64,000 bases of DNA from [Zimmermannella] bifida NBRC 103089 (GTDB lineage Bacteria > Actinomycetota > Actinomycetes > Actinomycetales > Microbacteriaceae), in contig NZ_BCSP01000005.1 of the NCBI RefSeq assembly GCF_001570925.1, forward strand, positions 1 to 64,000. The letters are read 5' to 3'. Positions 56,189 through 64,000 of this stretch are shown piece after piece. Each line of letters begins with the position of its first letter. The stretch's first letter is position 1. A program made the position numbers and the translations under genes. The notes under the pieces are model-generated. The model saw only the letters and a list, made by a program, of their open reading frames with translations. It was not told the origin of the DNA and did no database searches.

Positions 56189-56500
56189 TACCTAATAATC
56201 CTTCGCTAGGCGGTGAATTCGTGACGGGTGGTGCTCCTGGCATCAGCCGACGAAATTCAAAAGCAATTACCAGCTTAGCCAACCGCGTGTAGGAAGTCAT
56301 GGGGTTCATTTGCAGTATCTGAACTGGCAATGAGCACTAGATCGATTCAGGATGCGATCGCTCGATCTGCGTAGGAATGCGAGGAGATTGCGTGCCAGCG
56401 ATGATCGCCCTAACCTTGCTCTCCCTGGTGCCGCTGGTCTGGGTGCTGCGTCATCAAGAACAAGTGCCCGAGAAAACTCCGGGGCGGTGCAGCCAAGAAA
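56189..56500. other. Intergenic region between surface protein and ABM-ASCH gene
   Basis: About 310 bases. Several short frames run through it without domains or ribosome-binding sites, and I call none. It should hold the divergent promoters. Confidence 0.4.
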
Positions 56501-56542
56501 ATGCACGACGACGAAACCAACACGTGCCGCGAATGCAGCACA

Positions 56543-57292
56543 ATGAATGGCATGAATCGCAGTGACAACGTTGTGCTCATCGGCGAGCTCGTCTGCCGCA
56601 ATCCCGACGAACTGCGAACTGTGCAACAACACGTTGCCGAACACATCCGGCTGTCACGGGCAGAGCCCGGATGCACTCGGTTCAGCGTCGAGCAATCGCG
56701 TGAGCCGCTCGTCTGGTCGGTCAGTGAAATCTTCACCGACAGCGCTGCATTCGACGTACACCAGCAGCGGGTCCGAAACAGTGATTGGGGTCGGGCGACA
56801 GTAGCCATCACACGGCATTTCGTTGTGCGGCAAGGGGAACACTGCTGGGTGAAAAGCACGGATGTGCTCGGCACCGAATTTCACACGGCACAGCTAGGGG
56901 CATACGCATTTCCAGGACCGCTACGTGATCAGCTCGTCGACGCGATCCGTTGCGGTAAGAAAACCGCAACCGCATCCCTGTTCGAGGAACATCACCGATT
57001 CGAGGTGCCGTTACCTCAAGTGGGCGATCTTGAAGTGGTTATTGATTCTTATGGCAAGCCTGCGTGCATAACCCGAGTTACTGAGGTCCGTACCGTGCGG
57101 TTTGTCGATGTTTCCGATGCGCATGCGGTCGCTGAGGGCGAGGACTACGACACTGCCGAGGGGTGGCAGGATGCGCATCGAGGGTTCTGGACCGATCCAG
57201 AATTTCTCGATTACATGGGCCAGCCCACCGTTGAGATCAACGACGACACTGCCGTAGTGCTCGTGCAAACTGAGCTGCTTGCCAAGTTCTAG
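56543..57292 (+). CDS. ABM monooxygenase-like - ASCH domain fusion protein
   Basis: About 249 residues in two parts. The first 100 match the ABM/quinol monooxygenase fold (VLIGELVCRNPDELRTVQQHV, EPGCTRFSVEQS). The rest matches an ASCH domain: FPGPLRDQLVDAIRCGKKTATASLFEEHHRFEVP in blocks, VGDLEVVIDSYGKPACITRVTEV, and EGWQDAHRGFW. ASCH proteins bind RNA or act as amidases on modified nucleosides. The combination is unusual and its role unknown. The start is one of three close ATGs (56501, 56543, 56552); none has a clear ribosome-binding site. Confidence 0.65.
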   Translation: MNGMNRSDNVVLIGELVCRNPDELRTVQQHVAEHIRLSRAEPGCTRFSVEQSREPLVWSVSEIFTDSAAFDVHQQRVRNSDWGRATVAITRHFVVRQGEHCWVKSTDVLGTEFHTAQLGAYAFPGPLRDQLVDAIRCGKKTATASLFEEHHRFEVPLPQVGDLEVVIDSYGKPACITRVTEVRTVRFVDVSDAHAVAEGEDYDTAEGWQDAHRGFWTDPEFLDYMGQPTVEINDDTAVVLVQTELLAKF

Positions 57293-57305
57293 ATCCCTAA
57301 ACGCG

Positions 57306-57343
57306 TAACGGCCCGGCAGCTCGTGTGAACTGCCGGGCCGTTA
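57306..57343. terminator. Bidirectional terminator
   Basis: A perfect 14-bp stem TAACGGCCCGGCAG with its complement and a 10-base loop between two convergent genes. Confidence 0.85.
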
Positions 57344-57360
57344 CAGGATTCGGAGCGGGA

Positions 57361-58950
57361 TTACCGCATCCGCAGCGCGTTCATCGCCGCAAGTCCGAGG
57401 CTCATCACCGTACGGAACCGCTCCGGCGGCAGCAGTGGCGACGGTGCCAACGGCATACCGCGCTGCTGCGCAATTGTGCGGGTGTGCGTAAACGTGCGCA
57501 GCCCGGCAACTCCATGCCGGTGCCCAACACCCGAGTGCTTGATCCCGCCACTGGGCGCGGCAACCGAACCGTACGCCGCCGCGATCGCCTCATTGATGTT
57601 CACCATGCCCGCCTCCAACTGACGCGCGACCGCCCACGCATGGCGCGCATCCGCCGACCACACGCTTGCGTTCAACCCGTACGGCAGTGCGTTCGCCGCG
57701 GCAATCGCCTCGGCATCGCTCGCCACCCGGTAGATCGACACCACCGGTCCAAATGTCTCTTCGGCCGCCAAGGATGCGGTCGGCGGCACATCAACAAGCA
57801 CGGTCGGTTCGTAGAACAACGGTCCAAGATCTGGTCGCGCACGGCCACCTGCCAGCACTCGCGCCCCCTGCGCCACCGCATCCGCCACGTGTGCCTGCAC
57901 GCGTTCGAGTTGCCGAACCGAGGTGAGCGAGCCCATGTCGTAATCATCGCCAAACCCGACGCCCAAACGCACCGCCGTCGCAGCCGCCGCGAACGCCGAA
58001 ATGAGGTCATCGGCGACCGCCTCATGCACGTAAATCCGCTCGAAGCTCAAGCACAATTGCCCGGCCGACGAGAAGCACCCGCGCACCAGCCCCTCGACCG
58101 CGCGATCGATATCGGCATCGGCGCAGACAACGGCGGCGTTCTTGCCGCCAAGCTCCAAGCCAAACGGCATCAACCGCTCTGCCGCACGGCGGGCAATACC
58201 AATACCGGCGCGCGTCGACCCGGTGAAATGCACGCCGTCGGCGTGATCGAGCAGTGCATCACCAACTTCGGCCGCGGGCCCAGGCACCAACTGCCACACG
58301 TCGTCAGGAAGACCGGAAGCCAACGCAAAGCGCCGCAGCACGATCGTCGTCAACGTGGTTTGTGTATCGGGCTTGTGCACCACCGCGTTACCGGCAACAA
58401 GCGCGGCCAGCACATCGGTGGCGAGGGCGGCCGGGTAATTCCACGGCGTGATGATCGACACCACGCCAACGGGCGAGTGCACCACGCGTGTCTTCGTCAG
58501 CACCGGCAACGCACCCGTCGTTGTCTCGTCGCGCAACGCTTGCTGGGCTGCGTTGGCGTAGAACCGGGAGCAGTTGTAGACCTCCATGACCTCGTCATAG
58601 GCATGGGCTCGCGACTTACCCGTCTCGAGCTGCACGATATCGAGCAGTAGCTGCTCGTTACGCGAAATGAGTCGATGCATCCGTCGCAGCACCTGTGCCC
58701 GCGCGGCAATCGAGCGCTGCGACCATTCGCGTTGCGCGATTCGGGCGCGCGAAAATGCGGCCGCGACATCGTCGGCGCCAGCCTGGGGGAGCGAGACGAG
58801 TTCCGTACCGGTCCACGGCACAATCGTTGCTTGTGCAGGGCCCGTCCCACGCACATCCAATTGCGGTACGGAGCCGAGCAGCTCGGTGAGCGCGTCGGTA
58901 GTTGCGGCGCGCGCGGCGGGTTCGGTTGTTGGCGACTGCGTTGACGTCAT
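57361..58950 (-). CDS. gabD2: Succinate-semialdehyde dehydrogenase
   Basis: A 529-residue NAD(P)-dependent aldehyde dehydrogenase of the GabD2 type, oxidising succinate semialdehyde to succinate. Conserved sites: ITPWNYPAALA for cofactor, FTGSTRAGIGIARRA, ELGGKN with the general-base glutamate, SSAGQLCLSFER with the catalytic cysteine, and EETFGPVVSIY. Length and N-terminus match the actinobacterial form. It is divergent from the PLP aldolase and aldonolactone-oxidase genes. Confidence 0.85.
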   Translation of the reverse strand: MTSTQSPTTEPAARAATTDALTELLGSVPQLDVRGTGPAQATIVPWTGTELVSLPQAGADDVAAAFSRARIAQREWSQRSIAARAQVLRRMHRLISRNEQLLLDIVQLETGKSRAHAYDEVMEVYNCSRFYANAAQQALRDETTTGALPVLTKTRVVHSPVGVVSIITPWNYPAALATDVLAALVAGNAVVHKPDTQTTLTTIVLRRFALASGLPDDVWQLVPGPAAEVGDALLDHADGVHFTGSTRAGIGIARRAAERLMPFGLELGGKNAAVVCADADIDRAVEGLVRGCFSSAGQLCLSFERIYVHEAVADDLISAFAAAATAVRLGVGFGDDYDMGSLTSVRQLERVQAHVADAVAQGARVLAGGRARPDLGPLFYEPTVLVDVPPTASLAAEETFGPVVSIYRVASDAEAIAAANALPYGLNASVWSADARHAWAVARQLEAGMVNINEAIAAAYGSVAAPSGGIKHSGVGHRHGVAGLRTFTHTRTIAQQRGMPLAPSPLLPPERFRTVMSLGLAAMNALRMR

Positions 58951-59049
58951 GGATGCATCGTGCCAGGTTGCGCTGGCAGCGAGCCAAATTCACCGCCGGA
59001 ATCATTGATATTGGCGTGCACACTGGCCGTTCGTCGTAAACTCATCGGC

Positions 59050-60402
59050 ATGCAATTCCCAAAGGCAATGACGCCGACCACGGGGCAGCGCGCGAAATCG
59101 GCCACGCCCGATGCTTGGGCTGCAGGAATCCGTCGCACTCGATCCGACGATGTGCCGCGCGAATTGCGTGCGGCGATCGCCAAGTTCGCGCGTGACCGTG
59201 TTGTCGCTGGCGAATCGGCGCAGCGATCAGCGCCGCTTAGTAGCACGGGACCGCTCGGCGTGCTCAACCTGGATGCATTGCGCACCAACGTCGCGGCGTT
59301 GCGCGAGCGCGCGTGCGGGCTACCGATCCGCGTGGCCTCCAAGTCGATTCGCTGCGTCGAAGCGCTGCGCTGGGTGCTTGATCAGGACGGCTATCGCGGC
59401 GTGCTCGGGTTCAGCGCTGCCGAAGCGATTTCGTTGGTCCGCGCCGGATTCCGCGACGTTGTCGTTGCCTACCCGAGCGTCGACCGGTTCGCGTTGCAGA
59501 CCCTGTTGCAGGATGCACAGCTGCTGCAAGAAATCACGCTGATGGTCGATTCGACCGCGCACCTCGACCTGCTCGCATCCCTGCAGCGCGAAACTACCCA
59601 GGCAGCCGCCGACCTGCGCCTGTGCATTGACGTCGACGCCTCGCTGCGCGTGGCGGAACGCGCCCTTGGTGACCGCCTGCATGTGGGCTCGCGCCGGTCT
59701 CCAATTCGAACAGCCCCGCAAGCAGTTGCCCTTGCCGAAGCGATTGCCTTGCAACCCGGGATGCGTTTGGTCGGGTTGATGGCGTACGAAGGGCAGATCG
59801 CGGGCGTCGGTAACCGTCGTGACAGCGCGATGGGCCTGGTCATGTCGGCCCTGCAGCCCTGGTCGGCACGCGAGCTAGCGCAGCGACGCGGCGAGATCGT
59901 GGCTGCGGTGCGTGGCATCGCCGACTTGGAGTTCGTGAACGGCGGCGGCACCGGGTCACTTGAATCCTCGGCCGCCGACAGCTCCCTTACCGAACTCGCC
60001 GCCGGATCAGGCCTGTATTCACCCGGACTCTTCGATGGCTACGCCCACTTTCGCCATCGTCCGGCGGCCTTCGCTGCGTTGCCGGTGGTCCGCATCCCCG
60101 GCCCCGGTTGGGTCACCGTGTTTCAGGGCGGATGGGTTGCGTCGGGTCCCGCGGGTACGGACCGTTTGCCGGTGATCGCGTGGCCACCGGGCGCGCGATA
60201 CGGTGCGAGCGAAGGTCCAGGCGAGGTGCAGACGCCGCTTACGGGGCCGGGCGTTTCGCAATTGCGTCTTGGCGACCATGTGTTTATCCGTCATGCGAAA
60301 GCGGGTGAGCTTGCCGAACATCTCGCGAGTTTCGCCATCGTCGACGGCGATCAGGTCACCACGTTGTGGCCAACCTATCGAGGAGAGGGCTGGGTGTTCT
60401 GA
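59050..60402 (+). CDS. Amino acid deaminase/aldolase, alanine-racemase fold
   Basis: A 450-residue fold-type III PLP enzyme of the D-threonine aldolase/DSD1-like group. The PLP lysine is in IRVASKSIRC (canonical ASK), followed by GVLGFSAAEAISLVRAGFRDVVVAYP and an N-terminal barrel to about residue 300. A C-terminal domain with SGLYSPGLFDGYAHF and HVFIRHAKAGELAEH carries likely metal ligands. ATG 59050 is chosen by family length; the frame upstream is antisense to gabD2. The stop overlaps the next start (TGATG). Confidence 0.8.
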   Translation: MQFPKAMTPTTGQRAKSATPDAWAAGIRRTRSDDVPRELRAAIAKFARDRVVAGESAQRSAPLSSTGPLGVLNLDALRTNVAALRERACGLPIRVASKSIRCVEALRWVLDQDGYRGVLGFSAAEAISLVRAGFRDVVVAYPSVDRFALQTLLQDAQLLQEITLMVDSTAHLDLLASLQRETTQAAADLRLCIDVDASLRVAERALGDRLHVGSRRSPIRTAPQAVALAEAIALQPGMRLVGLMAYEGQIAGVGNRRDSAMGLVMSALQPWSARELAQRRGEIVAAVRGIADLEFVNGGGTGSLESSAADSSLTELAAGSGLYSPGLFDGYAHFRHRPAAFAALPVVRIPGPGWVTVFQGGWVASGPAGTDRLPVIAWPPGARYGASEGPGEVQTPLTGPGVSQLRLGDHVFIRHAKAGELAEHLASFAIVDGDQVTTLWPTYRGEGWVF

Positions 60403-61739
60403 TGCCGGGAACGTACCAATTTCAGAACTGGTCGGGTGCCGTAACCGTGGCGCCGAAACGTTACGTGCAGCCAGCAACGCAGGATGAACTTGATTTCGTG
60501 CTCGCTGCGGCCACGTCGGCGCACCTGCCGGTTCGCGTGGTCGGTGCCGGGCACTCCTTCACCCCGGTTGCCGCAACCGACGGGGTGCTGATCAACCTCG
60601 ATCGGCTCTCGGGCATCATCTCGGTCGATCGCGCGCAGCAGCGCGTTCGGTTCCACGCCGGCACGCGATTGCGCGATGTGCCGGATCTCCTGGCACCATA
60701 CGGCTTGGCGCTGGCGAACCAGGGCGATGTGAATCCGCAGTCGATTGCCGGGGCCGTTTCGACCGGAACGCACGGTACCGGACTCGGCTACACCGGGTTT
60801 GCCGGGATGGTGACGGGCCTCACGCTGCTGCTCGCCAACGGTACCCTGCGTCGATTGAGTGCGACCGAGCATCCGGAACAGTTTAACTTGGCACGGCTCT
60901 CACTCGGTGCCGTCGGTATCATCACCGAAGTCGAGCTGCAGTGCACTTCGGCATTCGATCTCATTGCCCAAGAATCGGTCGAAGACTTTTGGGAAATGGT
61001 GACGACGTTCGCCGAACGTAGCCGCCGGCACGACCACGTCGAGTTCTTCTGGTTTCCGTACACCTCGCAGGTCATGGCGAAGACGAATACGCGAATTGCA
61101 CCGGATGCGCGGGCAGACTGGTCGGGCACGCGCGAGCCTGCTCCGCGGTCACATGCCGGCCGCTTCATCAGCGAAGAGCTACTCGACAACGGCGTTTTCC
61201 ACCTGAGCTGCAGACTCAGCACCGCAGCCCCACGACTCACTCGGGCACTTAACCGCGCGGCAACGACCCTCGGATCCCAGCGTTGCTATCGCGGTCGGGC
61301 GCACGAAGTGTTCGTGTCACCCCGGCGCGTGCGATTCAACGAAATGGAATACGCGGTGCCGCTCGAGGCACTCGTCGACGTCATGCAAGACATTAAACGA
61401 GCATTCAAGCGACACGGCTGGCCGATTGGCTTCCCAATCGAGGTGCGTGCAACCGCGGCGGATGATGTGCCGCTGTCGACCGCATACGGTCGCGAATCGG
61501 CGTATATCGCGGTACACCGCTACATCCGGCAGGACTACGAGTCGTACTTCGCCGCGATGGAGTCGATCTTCGTGGCACACGGCGGGCGTCCGCACTGGGG
61601 CAAGATGCACACGCGCACGGCAACCGAACTTACCGAACTGTATCCACGATTCACCGACTTCACCGAACTGCGTCGCGAACTCGACCCGCAAGGAGTGTTT
61701 GCGACCCCGTACCTCGACGACCTATTCGGGGGTCGCTAA
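60402..61739 (+). CDS. D-arabinono-1,4-lactone oxidase-like FAD oxidoreductase
   Basis: A 445-residue flavoprotein of the aldonolactone oxidase family. Its FAD-binding PCMH domain has VVGAGHSFTPVAATDG, where H51 in the GHS motif is the probable covalent flavin site, and SIAGAVSTGTHGTG. The C-terminal ALO domain ends with RPHWGKMHTR, the conserved W-K-H signature. These enzymes oxidise sugar lactones or alditols using O2. It starts within the stop of the PLP enzyme, so both are one operon. Confidence 0.85.
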   Translation: MPGTYQFQNWSGAVTVAPKRYVQPATQDELDFVLAAATSAHLPVRVVGAGHSFTPVAATDGVLINLDRLSGIISVDRAQQRVRFHAGTRLRDVPDLLAPYGLALANQGDVNPQSIAGAVSTGTHGTGLGYTGFAGMVTGLTLLLANGTLRRLSATEHPEQFNLARLSLGAVGIITEVELQCTSAFDLIAQESVEDFWEMVTTFAERSRRHDHVEFFWFPYTSQVMAKTNTRIAPDARADWSGTREPAPRSHAGRFISEELLDNGVFHLSCRLSTAAPRLTRALNRAATTLGSQRCYRGRAHEVFVSPRRVRFNEMEYAVPLEALVDVMQDIKRAFKRHGWPIGFPIEVRATAADDVPLSTAYGRESAYIAVHRYIRQDYESYFAAMESIFVAHGGRPHWGKMHTRTATELTELYPRFTDFTELRRELDPQGVFATPYLDDLFGGR

Positions 61740-61790
61740 TTCGCTGCACGCTAGTTCGGTGCACGCTAGTTCGGTGCACGCTAGTTCGGT
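61740..61790. repeat. Three and a third tandem 15-bp repeats
   Basis: Copies of TTCGGTGCACGCTAG at 61740-61754 (one difference), 61755-61769 and 61770-61784, then a partial copy. They begin directly after the oxidase stop codon. Confidence 0.85.
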
Positions 61791-61839
61791 CGGGTGGCTG
61801 ATCACGACGCTAGTCGGGTTCGCTGCTTAGCGGCACAGC

Positions 61840-62754
61840 CTAGGCAGCGAGTAGTTCGTCTGCCGACTCGACCGGGAGCCCGAGCGTAATTTCGGTGCCC
61901 CACGGGTCGCGGGTGGTGACCGAGCGGCCGTCGTCTTCGGCAACGGCACCCCGAGCGCGCAACCGCGACACGGCCGCATCCAAATCGGCACGGGTCGGCA
62001 CCGTGATCGCGACGTTGCCGAGACCGAGGCTTGCGGCACGAGGGCCGGCACCCTGGCTGTTCCACGTGTTCATGGCCATGTGGTGGTGGTAGCCGCCGGC
62101 CGACACGAACAAGGCGCTCGAGATCTGGTCAAAGGTCACGTCGAACCCGATCGCGTTGACGTAGAAATCGCGAGCCCGGGCGATGTCACCAACCTGCAGG
62201 TGAACGTGACCAACGACGCCCGGCTGTACTTCGGCGCGGTCAACGTCGGCCTCGACCAGGTGGCGGGTCAGGTAGGCCTTCGGGTCGAGGTAGAGCGTGT
62301 CCATCTGCGTTTGCCCATTGATGATGGTCCAGGATGCGCGGGGTCGGTCGCGGTAGAGCTCGATACCGTTTCCCTCAGGGTCAGTGAAATAGAAGGCTTC
62401 GCTCACGAGGTGGTCGCTGGCACCAGCAAATAGACTGCGCGGGTCGCGAGCTGCGCGGTACGCGGTTGCGGCGAGGCTCGCTTCGTTGTCAAACAGGAAA
62501 GCGCTGTGAAAGAGCCCTGCTGCCCGGCGGTTGGCAAGTGGTAGATCGCGCTGTTCAATCAGGCGCACCATCGGCACATTGCCGCGTCCGAGGACGCGAC
62601 GTAGCGAGCCGGATGCGGTGGATTCTTCGAGCGGCTCGAGTGCGAGTGCCTGTTCGTAGTACGAGCTCATGTTCTCGAGGTTGCCGACGAGCAGCGTGAC
62701 CGTGTCCATGTGCGTGTCAGCGGCAATTCGCTCGGGTGCAGCGGCGGAAGTCAT
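61840..62754 (-). CDS. VOC-family dioxygenase, catechol-2,3-dioxygenase-like (two modules)
   Basis: A 304-residue protein with two glyoxalase/VOC modules: residues 12-135 (HMDTVTLLVGNLENMSSYYEQAL, SEAFYFTDPEGNGIELYRDRP) and 165-300 (GHVHLQVGDIARARDFYVNAIGF, DPWGTEITL). The pattern H...H...E gives a metal site; CatE/YwbC-type extradiol dioxygenases share this arrangement. Substrate unknown. ATG 62754 has AAAGG upstream; the longer frame to 63063 is antisense to the next gene. Confidence 0.8.
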   Translation of the reverse strand: MTSAAAPERIAADTHMDTVTLLVGNLENMSSYYEQALALEPLEESTASGSLRRVLGRGNVPMVRLIEQRDLPLANRRAAGLFHSAFLFDNEASLAATAYRAARDPRSLFAGASDHLVSEAFYFTDPEGNGIELYRDRPRASWTIINGQTQMDTLYLDPKAYLTRHLVEADVDRAEVQPGVVGHVHLQVGDIARARDFYVNAIGFDVTFDQISSALFVSAGGYHHHMAMNTWNSQGAGPRAASLGLGNVAITVPTRADLDAAVSRLRARGAVAEDDGRSVTTRDPWGTEITLGLPVESADELLAA

Positions 62755-62910
62755 GAGGAGCCTTTCATCGAATCGTCTGCGTGCAGCAAGGCACATTCCA
62801 GGATTCGACCAGGCTTTGAGCGGGGCATTCGGGTCATTCTCTGGGTGGATTCCGCTTCGAAACTGTCGATTCGCCTCGCGGATGAAACATGCAGTTTTTA
62901 CACTTCCGGG

Positions 62911-63354
62911 GTGACTTCTGCAGATAACCAATTGTTCAACGATCCCGAAGCAATGCGTCGCCGCGTCGCCGAGCAAATCGAACAGGCGCAGCAGCGTGCC
63001 GAGAAAATGACTGATTTCACCGACCGGCTCAAGGCGCTCGAAGCGGAAGCGACGACCCCTCACGATGATGTTTGGGTGCGCGTAAATTCCGCCGGGCTGT
63101 TGCTGGATATTGCGTTCTCTGACCGGGCCCTCGAAGGTACTGCCGATCAGCTTTCGGCAATGGTGAAGCAGGTTTACCAGGATGCACAGCGCAAGGTCGC
63201 GCAGGCAGCCGTGGAATTTGCACAGCAGGAGATGGGTGACGACATCGCTGGGCGTATGCGCGGCGATTATGAATCGCGCCTAGGCGAACTAGACGAGGAC
63301 GACGACACTGACGACTACCGTGACGGACTGCGAGGAATGCAATGGAACCGCTAA
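62911..63354 (+). CDS. YbaB/EbfC-like protein of a type VII secretion locus
   Basis: A 147-residue protein with an N-terminal coiled coil (AMRRRVAEQIEQAQQRAEKM) and a YbaB/EbfC-like core (VWVRVNSAGLLLDIAF, then MVKQVYQDAQRKVAQAAVEFA), with an acidic tail. Such proteins often open actinobacterial ESX/WXG100 effector operons. GTG 62911 follows CCGGG. Its 3' end overlaps the next start by 13 bases. Confidence 0.7.
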   Translation: MTSADNQLFNDPEAMRRRVAEQIEQAQQRAEKMTDFTDRLKALEAEATTPHDDVWVRVNSAGLLLDIAFSDRALEGTADQLSAMVKQVYQDAQRKVAQAAVEFAQQEMGDDIAGRMRGDYESRLGELDEDDDTDDYRDGLRGMQWNR

Positions 63355-63674
63355 ACGTAAGCCCTGACCGACTACGAACTCAAGCAACTCACGCGCGAAC
63401 CGGATCCGCTGCGATTGGTGAAGCCCAGTCAGCGATCGGCTCGATGAACCTCACCGGCGGGGCCTTCGGCATCATGTGTTCATTCCTCGTCCCACCAGCC
63501 ATGCTCGTCACCGGCGCCGCGTCGCTCATGCTTGCAAGCGCCAAGGGCATGCTCGATCGCGAAGCGACTGCACTCGACGAGACTGCAGGCGACTTCGAAT
63601 CCACCGACTCGAACCGCGAAGGTCACTTCAACTCAGCCGACACGGGTGAGAACACCTCGGGAGCGTACCGCTGA
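63342..63674 (+). CDS. EspC-like type VII secretion target protein
   Basis: A 110-residue helical protein with the shape of EspC/WXG-related secreted proteins: an N-terminal helix (VSPDRLRTQATHARTGSAAIGEAQSAI), a glycine-rich middle (FLVPPAMLVTGAASLML) and a second helix with DREATALDETAGDFESTD. It overlaps the gene before it and shares one base with the gene after it (TGATG), so the three are one operon. Confidence 0.65.
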   Translation: MEPLNVSPDRLRTQATHARTGSAAIGEAQSAIGSMNLTGGAFGIMCSFLVPPAMLVTGAASLMLASAKGMLDREATALDETAGDFESTDSNREGHFNSADTGENTSGAYR

Positions 63675-64000
63675 TGACTTCAGACCTCGTTGCTGCCCCG
63701 GTTGATGTGTCTTCGCCATTTGGCGGTCTGCTGGTAATTGAATCTGGTGCTGATCTTGCCGAAGCAATCGGCAATGGTGACTGGGCGATGGGTGTGCTTG
63801 CCGGTGCCGGTTTTGCCTTGGACGCAGTTGCGACCGTGATCGACCCACTCGGTTCGGTTATCGCGATGGGGATTGGTTGGGTGCTCGAACATGTCGAGCC
63901 ACTCAAGTCGTGGTTTAACGAACTCACCGGTGATGCCGGCGAAGTTGCCGGGTTCGCACAGACGTGGGCGAACATCGGAACCCACCTGCAGACTGCCGGT
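63674..64000 (+). CDS. Type VII secretion effector, N-terminal part (runs off the window)
   Basis: The first 109 residues of a protein cut by the window end. It starts MTSDLVAAPVDVSSPFGG, has an LAEAIGNGDWAMGVLAGAGFALDAVATV helix, a glycine-rich membrane-like stretch (VIDPLGSVIAMGIGWVLEHVEPLK), and FNELTGDAGEVAGFAQTWANI, a pattern seen at the N-terminus of WXG100/LXG-type polymorphic toxins. The C-terminal toxin domain and any immunity gene lie outside the window. Confidence 0.6.
   Translation, partial: MTSDLVAAPVDVSSPFGGLLVIESGADLAEAIGNGDWAMGVLAGAGFALDAVATVIDPLGSVIAMGIGWVLEHVEPLKSWFNELTGDAGEVAGFAQTWANIGTHLQTAG

Overview
The window is a piece of a high-GC actinobacterial chromosome, most likely from Micrococcales and probably a Microbacteriaceae relative. 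Evidence: a mycothiol S-conjugate amidase, the actinobacterial families DUF501, DUF4245 and DUF4307, a PIN-PhoH protein, an ESX/type VII secretion-type gene trio, an LAXTG wall-sorting signal, frequent GTG starts, and -10 boxes of the TAGACT/TACACT type placed directly before GTG starts. The species cannot be fixed from the sequence alone.

Layout. 0.2-6.4 kb: a PucR-type regulator, a fold-type III PLP enzyme, a permease and an N-acyl-D-amino-acid deacylase, read as a D-amino-acid or N-acyl-D-amino-acid utilisation cluster. 6.4-14.2 kb: housekeeping genes mazG, hisS, eno, an FtsB-like divisome gene, DUF501 and an NDH-2, plus a PIG-L-like protein without its metal motif. 14.3-32.5 kb: a tRNA with anticodon UAA, lemA and an AI-2E-type permease, threonine ammonia-lyase, greA, mca, a hemolysin III / prenyltransferase pair, phoH with a hairpin-rich leader, a prepilin peptidase, fumC, a cluster of palindromic repeats, xseA/xseB, ispH and a frameshifted ornithine-cyclodeaminase-like gene. 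32.7-37.2 kb: a visibly lower-GC amino-acid ABC importer with a C26 glutamine amidotransferase and a divergent GntR regulator. 37.2-45.2 kb: core genes fba, glpX, rmuC, a DnaQ-like exonuclease, a PemK-like gene and ychF, with two large stem-loops at 43.2-43.4 kb.

45.2-53.6 kb is a decayed genomic island. It holds a GIY-YIG nuclease-domain protein, a serine-recombinase remnant, a broken ArdA antirestriction gene, a BcgI-like (Type IIB) restriction-modification pair whose R-M subunit has a one-base frameshift, an overlapping XRE regulator, a broken Fic gene, and an intact VbhA-like/Fic toxin-antitoxin pair flanked by a 16-bp near-perfect direct repeat. The indels I can find fall in accessory genes and not in the core genes, which argues for real decay more than for poor sequence.

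53.8-64 kb: an LAXTG-anchored beta-helix surface protein, an ABM-ASCH fusion, a semialdehyde dehydrogenase divergent from a PLP aldolase/deaminase-like gene and an aldonolactone-oxidase-like gene, a two-module VOC dioxygenase, and the start of a type VII secretion-type operon (YbaB-like, EspC-like, effector) that runs off the window end.
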